Positions 14,332 to 15,060 of a stretch of 15,060 nucleotides of DNA are shown piece after piece (positions within the stretch are counted from its first letter, which is position 1; each line of letters starts with the position of its first letter). A program made the position numbers and the translations under genes. Origin of the DNA: an uncultured Corynebacterium sp. (lineage in GTDB: Bacteria; Actinomycetota; Actinomycetes; Mycobacteriales; Mycobacteriaceae); contig CAJZGD010000029.1 of the NCBI GenBank assembly GCA_915275065.1, forward strand, positions 1 to 15,060. Reading direction: 5' to 3'. The notes beneath the pieces were generated by a model. It was given only the letters and a program-made list of their open reading frames with translations. It searched no databases and was not told the DNA's origin.

Positions 14332-14404
14332 TCGACCGCTTTCCATTGTGGAGAATCACGGGTCACCTGTTTGCCGATGCAGGTGGCCCGTGTTTCAATT
14401 TTTT
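14332..14404 (+). ncRNA. Candidate small RNA A
   Basis: A promoter-like pair and a strong intrinsic terminator define a transcript of about 70 nt with no ORF. Most of it is the terminator stem. It might instead be the end of a transcript from further left or a leader, but no plus-strand gene precedes it. The RNA is inferred, not matched to any known family. Confidence 0.3.
14357..14404 (+). terminator. Strong intrinsic terminator, plus strand
   Basis: CACGGG-t-CACCTG (14357-14369) pairs with CAGGTG-g-CCCGTG (14380-14392) with one mismatch, and TTTCAATTTTTT follows. No U-tract follows on the minus strand, so it works left to right although no coding gene precedes it on the plus strand. Confidence 0.8.
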
Positions 14405-14484
14405 ACCGGTTCCACCATGCTGTGTTGGGGTTTGGGGTTTAGTGGTACCAATTCGCCACTACTGAATCGAGAAAGTCAAGCTCA

Positions 14485-14567
14485 GCATATTTGCTGAGCT
14501 CTGGTTTACTGCTAGCTCCAGATTTTTCTGCTGTCCGCCCACTAGAACCCCAGCTCAGCAAATATGC
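14485..14567. repeat. 16-bp perfect inverted repeat around a 51-bp centre
   Basis: GCATATTTGCTGAGCT (14485-14500) is the exact reverse complement of AGCTCAGCAAATATGC (14552-14567). The left arm is also part of a shorter 9-bp palindrome (AGCTCAGCA/TGCTGAGCT, 14479-14500). Beyond a 2-bp break, GGTT (14503-14506) pairs with AACC (14546-14549). No transposase gene is present. It is shaped like a miniature or dispersed repeat; copies elsewhere in the genome would be needed to call it one. Confidence 0.6.
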
Positions 14568-14606
14568 AGCCGGCTTTTGGCACTTCCCCATGAGCAATGA
14601 GCATAT

Positions 14607-14624
14607 TCATGATAAATATCATTG
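14607..14624. repeat. 18-bp direct repeat, copy B
   Basis: It is identical to copy A at 14282-14299, 325 bp downstream and in the same orientation, and again overlaps the start of a promoter-like -35. Confidence 0.75.
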
Positions 14625-14651
14625 GTCCCGGTGTGACATGGCCGCTAGAGT
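14622..14651 (+). promoter_or_regulatory. Promoter-like pair B overlapping dyad B
   Basis: TTGGTC (14622-14627), an 18-bp spacer and TAGAGT (14646-14651). This is the same arrangement as pair A relative to its dyad, though the flanking sequence differs. Predicted start is near 14658. Confidence 0.33.
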
Positions 14652-14657
14652 GGAGGC

Positions 14658-14754
14658 AACGCGGTCATCAATTCACACGCTATTTATTTGGATGCTCTGT
14701 GAAGGGATGAAGGCCACCCGCATGTGAAAACACGGGTGGCCTATCAATTTTCTT
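14658..14754 (+). ncRNA. Candidate small RNA B
   Basis: A transcript of about 95 nt from promoter-like pair B to the hairpin at 14711-14742. A 29-codon ORF (14638-14727) overlaps it, but its ATG lies before the predicted start and it has no ribosome-binding site. Evidence is weaker than for A because the terminal U-tract is poorer. Confidence 0.25.
14711..14754 (+). terminator. Hairpin terminator between unit B and tRNA-Thr
   Basis: AGGCCACCCG (14711-14720) pairs perfectly with CGGGTGGCCT (14733-14742) around a 12-nt loop. On the plus strand ATCAATTTTC follows, a modest U-tract. On the minus strand the stem lies about 15 nt past the tRNA-Thr 3' end but is followed by TCATCCCTTC. It may serve both directions. 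Confidence 0.6.
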
Positions 14755-14757
14755 CAG

Positions 14758-14833
14758 TGGAGCTGGAGATGGGACTTGAACCCACAACCTACGGTTTACA
14801 AGACCGTTGCGCTACCGATTGCGCCACTCCAGC
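14758..14833 (-). tRNA. tRNA-Thr (anticodon UGU)
   Basis: The minus strand folds as a full cloverleaf: acceptor GCTGGAG (14833-14827) with CTCCAGC (14768-14762), D stem GCGC/GCGC, anticodon stem ACGGT/ACCGT with loop CTTGTAA (anticodon TGT), variable loop AGGTT, and T stem GTGGG/CCCAT with loop TTCAAGT. The discriminator is U and the 3' CCA is encoded (14760-14758). It reads ACA codons and, by wobble, other ACN codons. Length is 73 nt plus CCA. Confidence 0.96.
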
Positions 14834-14865
14834 ACATGCCGAGAAATAAAACTGGCACGAGGTGA

Positions 14866-14894
14866 ATAGTACTAAAACTTTGCCAGTAATCCAA
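14866..14894 (-). promoter_or_regulatory. Promoter of tRNA-Thr
   Basis: On the minus strand TTGGAT (14894-14889), a 17-bp spacer and TACTAT (14871-14866). The start would fall near 14859, giving a leader of about 25 nt before the mature 5' end at 14833. Confidence 0.6.
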
Positions 14895-14994
14895 TGTGAC
14901 GGACAATAAGGTTATGAGGCGCTATCATCGTTCAATCCGTATTCATGCATTACGCTTGAGGCAATGACGATAATGAAATGGTGGTAATCCTGCT

Positions 14995-15060
14995 GTGAGC
15001 TCGGTTTTTACTATGCTGCGCCGCCTGGCTACGGGTGGGGGCCGCATTGCCACGATCGAC
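14995..15060 (+). CDS. Start of an unidentified gene (cut by window edge)
   Basis: A GTG at 14995 opens a frame that runs to the edge: VSSVFTMLRRLATGGGRIAT then ID, 22 codons. An in-frame TGA at 14974 limits it upstream. GGTGG at 14980-14984, 10 nt before the GTG, could be the ribosome-binding site; an ATG at 15013 is the other start. There is too little sequence to name a family. Confidence 0.4.
   Translation, partial: MSSVFTMLRRLATGGGRIATID

Larger units (their letters stand above)
14178..14757. other. 580-bp region without a convincing gene, rich in repeats and hairpins
   Basis: In order it holds the possible leader of the HicB-like gene, a dyad repeat copy (14282-14299), a promoter-like pair, a strong plus-strand terminator (14357-14404), a small hairpin TAGTGG/CCACTA (14440-14461), a 16-bp inverted repeat (14485-14567), the second dyad copy (14607-14624), a second promoter-like pair and a second hairpin (14711-14742). 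ORFs here are short and either cross the terminators or have no ribosome-binding site. Confidence 0.6.

Noticed and set aside
14297..14497. Short ORFs across 14242-14497
   Set aside because: They read straight through the strong terminator at 14357-14404 and lack ribosome-binding sites.
14638..14727. 29-codon ORF in unit B
   Set aside because: Its ATG lies upstream of the predicted transcription start and it ends inside the hairpin; no ribosome-binding site.
1..15060. CRISPR array, rRNA, transposase or prophage genes
   Set aside because: No regularly spaced repeats, rRNA sequence or transposase/integrase motifs were seen on either strand.

Overview
The window looks like a chromosomal segment of a Corynebacterium species. 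The evidence is protein-level resemblance to corynebacterial loci: PurD, a 141-residue HIT protein, a PhoP-type response regulator with its kinase, a CgmA/CgmR exporter-repressor pair and the threonine/serine exporter ThrE. I recall thrE, cgmAR, the phosphate two-component genes and purD as lying in the same broad neighbourhood in C. glutamicum. That recollection and all family assignments come from reading the sequence; no search was run. Several genes have a -10-like hexamer 8 to 10 nt before the start codon, the pattern of leaderless mRNAs common in corynebacteria.

Layout. Bases 1-1420 (minus) hold the N-terminal 473 residues of a secreted Ig-like adhesin that runs off the left edge. Bases 1421-1840 are non-coding and hold its probable promoter, two unexplained dyads and the purD terminator. 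purD (minus) and a HIT-family gene (plus) diverge from a 93-bp intergenic stretch. A sensor kinase and a PhoP-like response regulator follow on the minus strand, transcribed regulator first. A 97-bp divergent region carries an imperfect 28-bp palindrome laid over a good promoter.

Bases 6019-10731 (plus) form a tight four-gene run: a 14-TM drug/polyamine exporter (cgmA-like), its TetR repressor (cgmR-like, overlapping by 14 bp), an Atg22/UMF1-type MFS protein and thrE. The spacing suggests one autoregulated export operon, so CgmR may also control amino-acid export. Bases 10724-14177 hold poorly known genes: a coiled-coil protein that overlaps thrE tail to tail by 8 bp, a secreted Ser/Pro/Ala-linker protein, a two-TM protein with a possible PH-like domain, a four-TM small membrane protein and a protein with a HicB-like N-terminus but no visible HicA partner.

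Bases 14178-14757 have no convincing gene but are rich in structure. Two copies of an 18-bp dyad sit 325 bp apart. Each overlaps the -35 of a promoter-like pair and is followed within about 130 nt by a GC-rich hairpin with a U-tract, so there are two possible small-RNA units in tandem. Between them lies a 16-bp inverted repeat resembling a small dispersed element. A complete tRNA-Thr(UGU) with encoded CCA and its own promoter follows on the minus strand. The first codons of an unidentified plus-strand gene reach the right edge.
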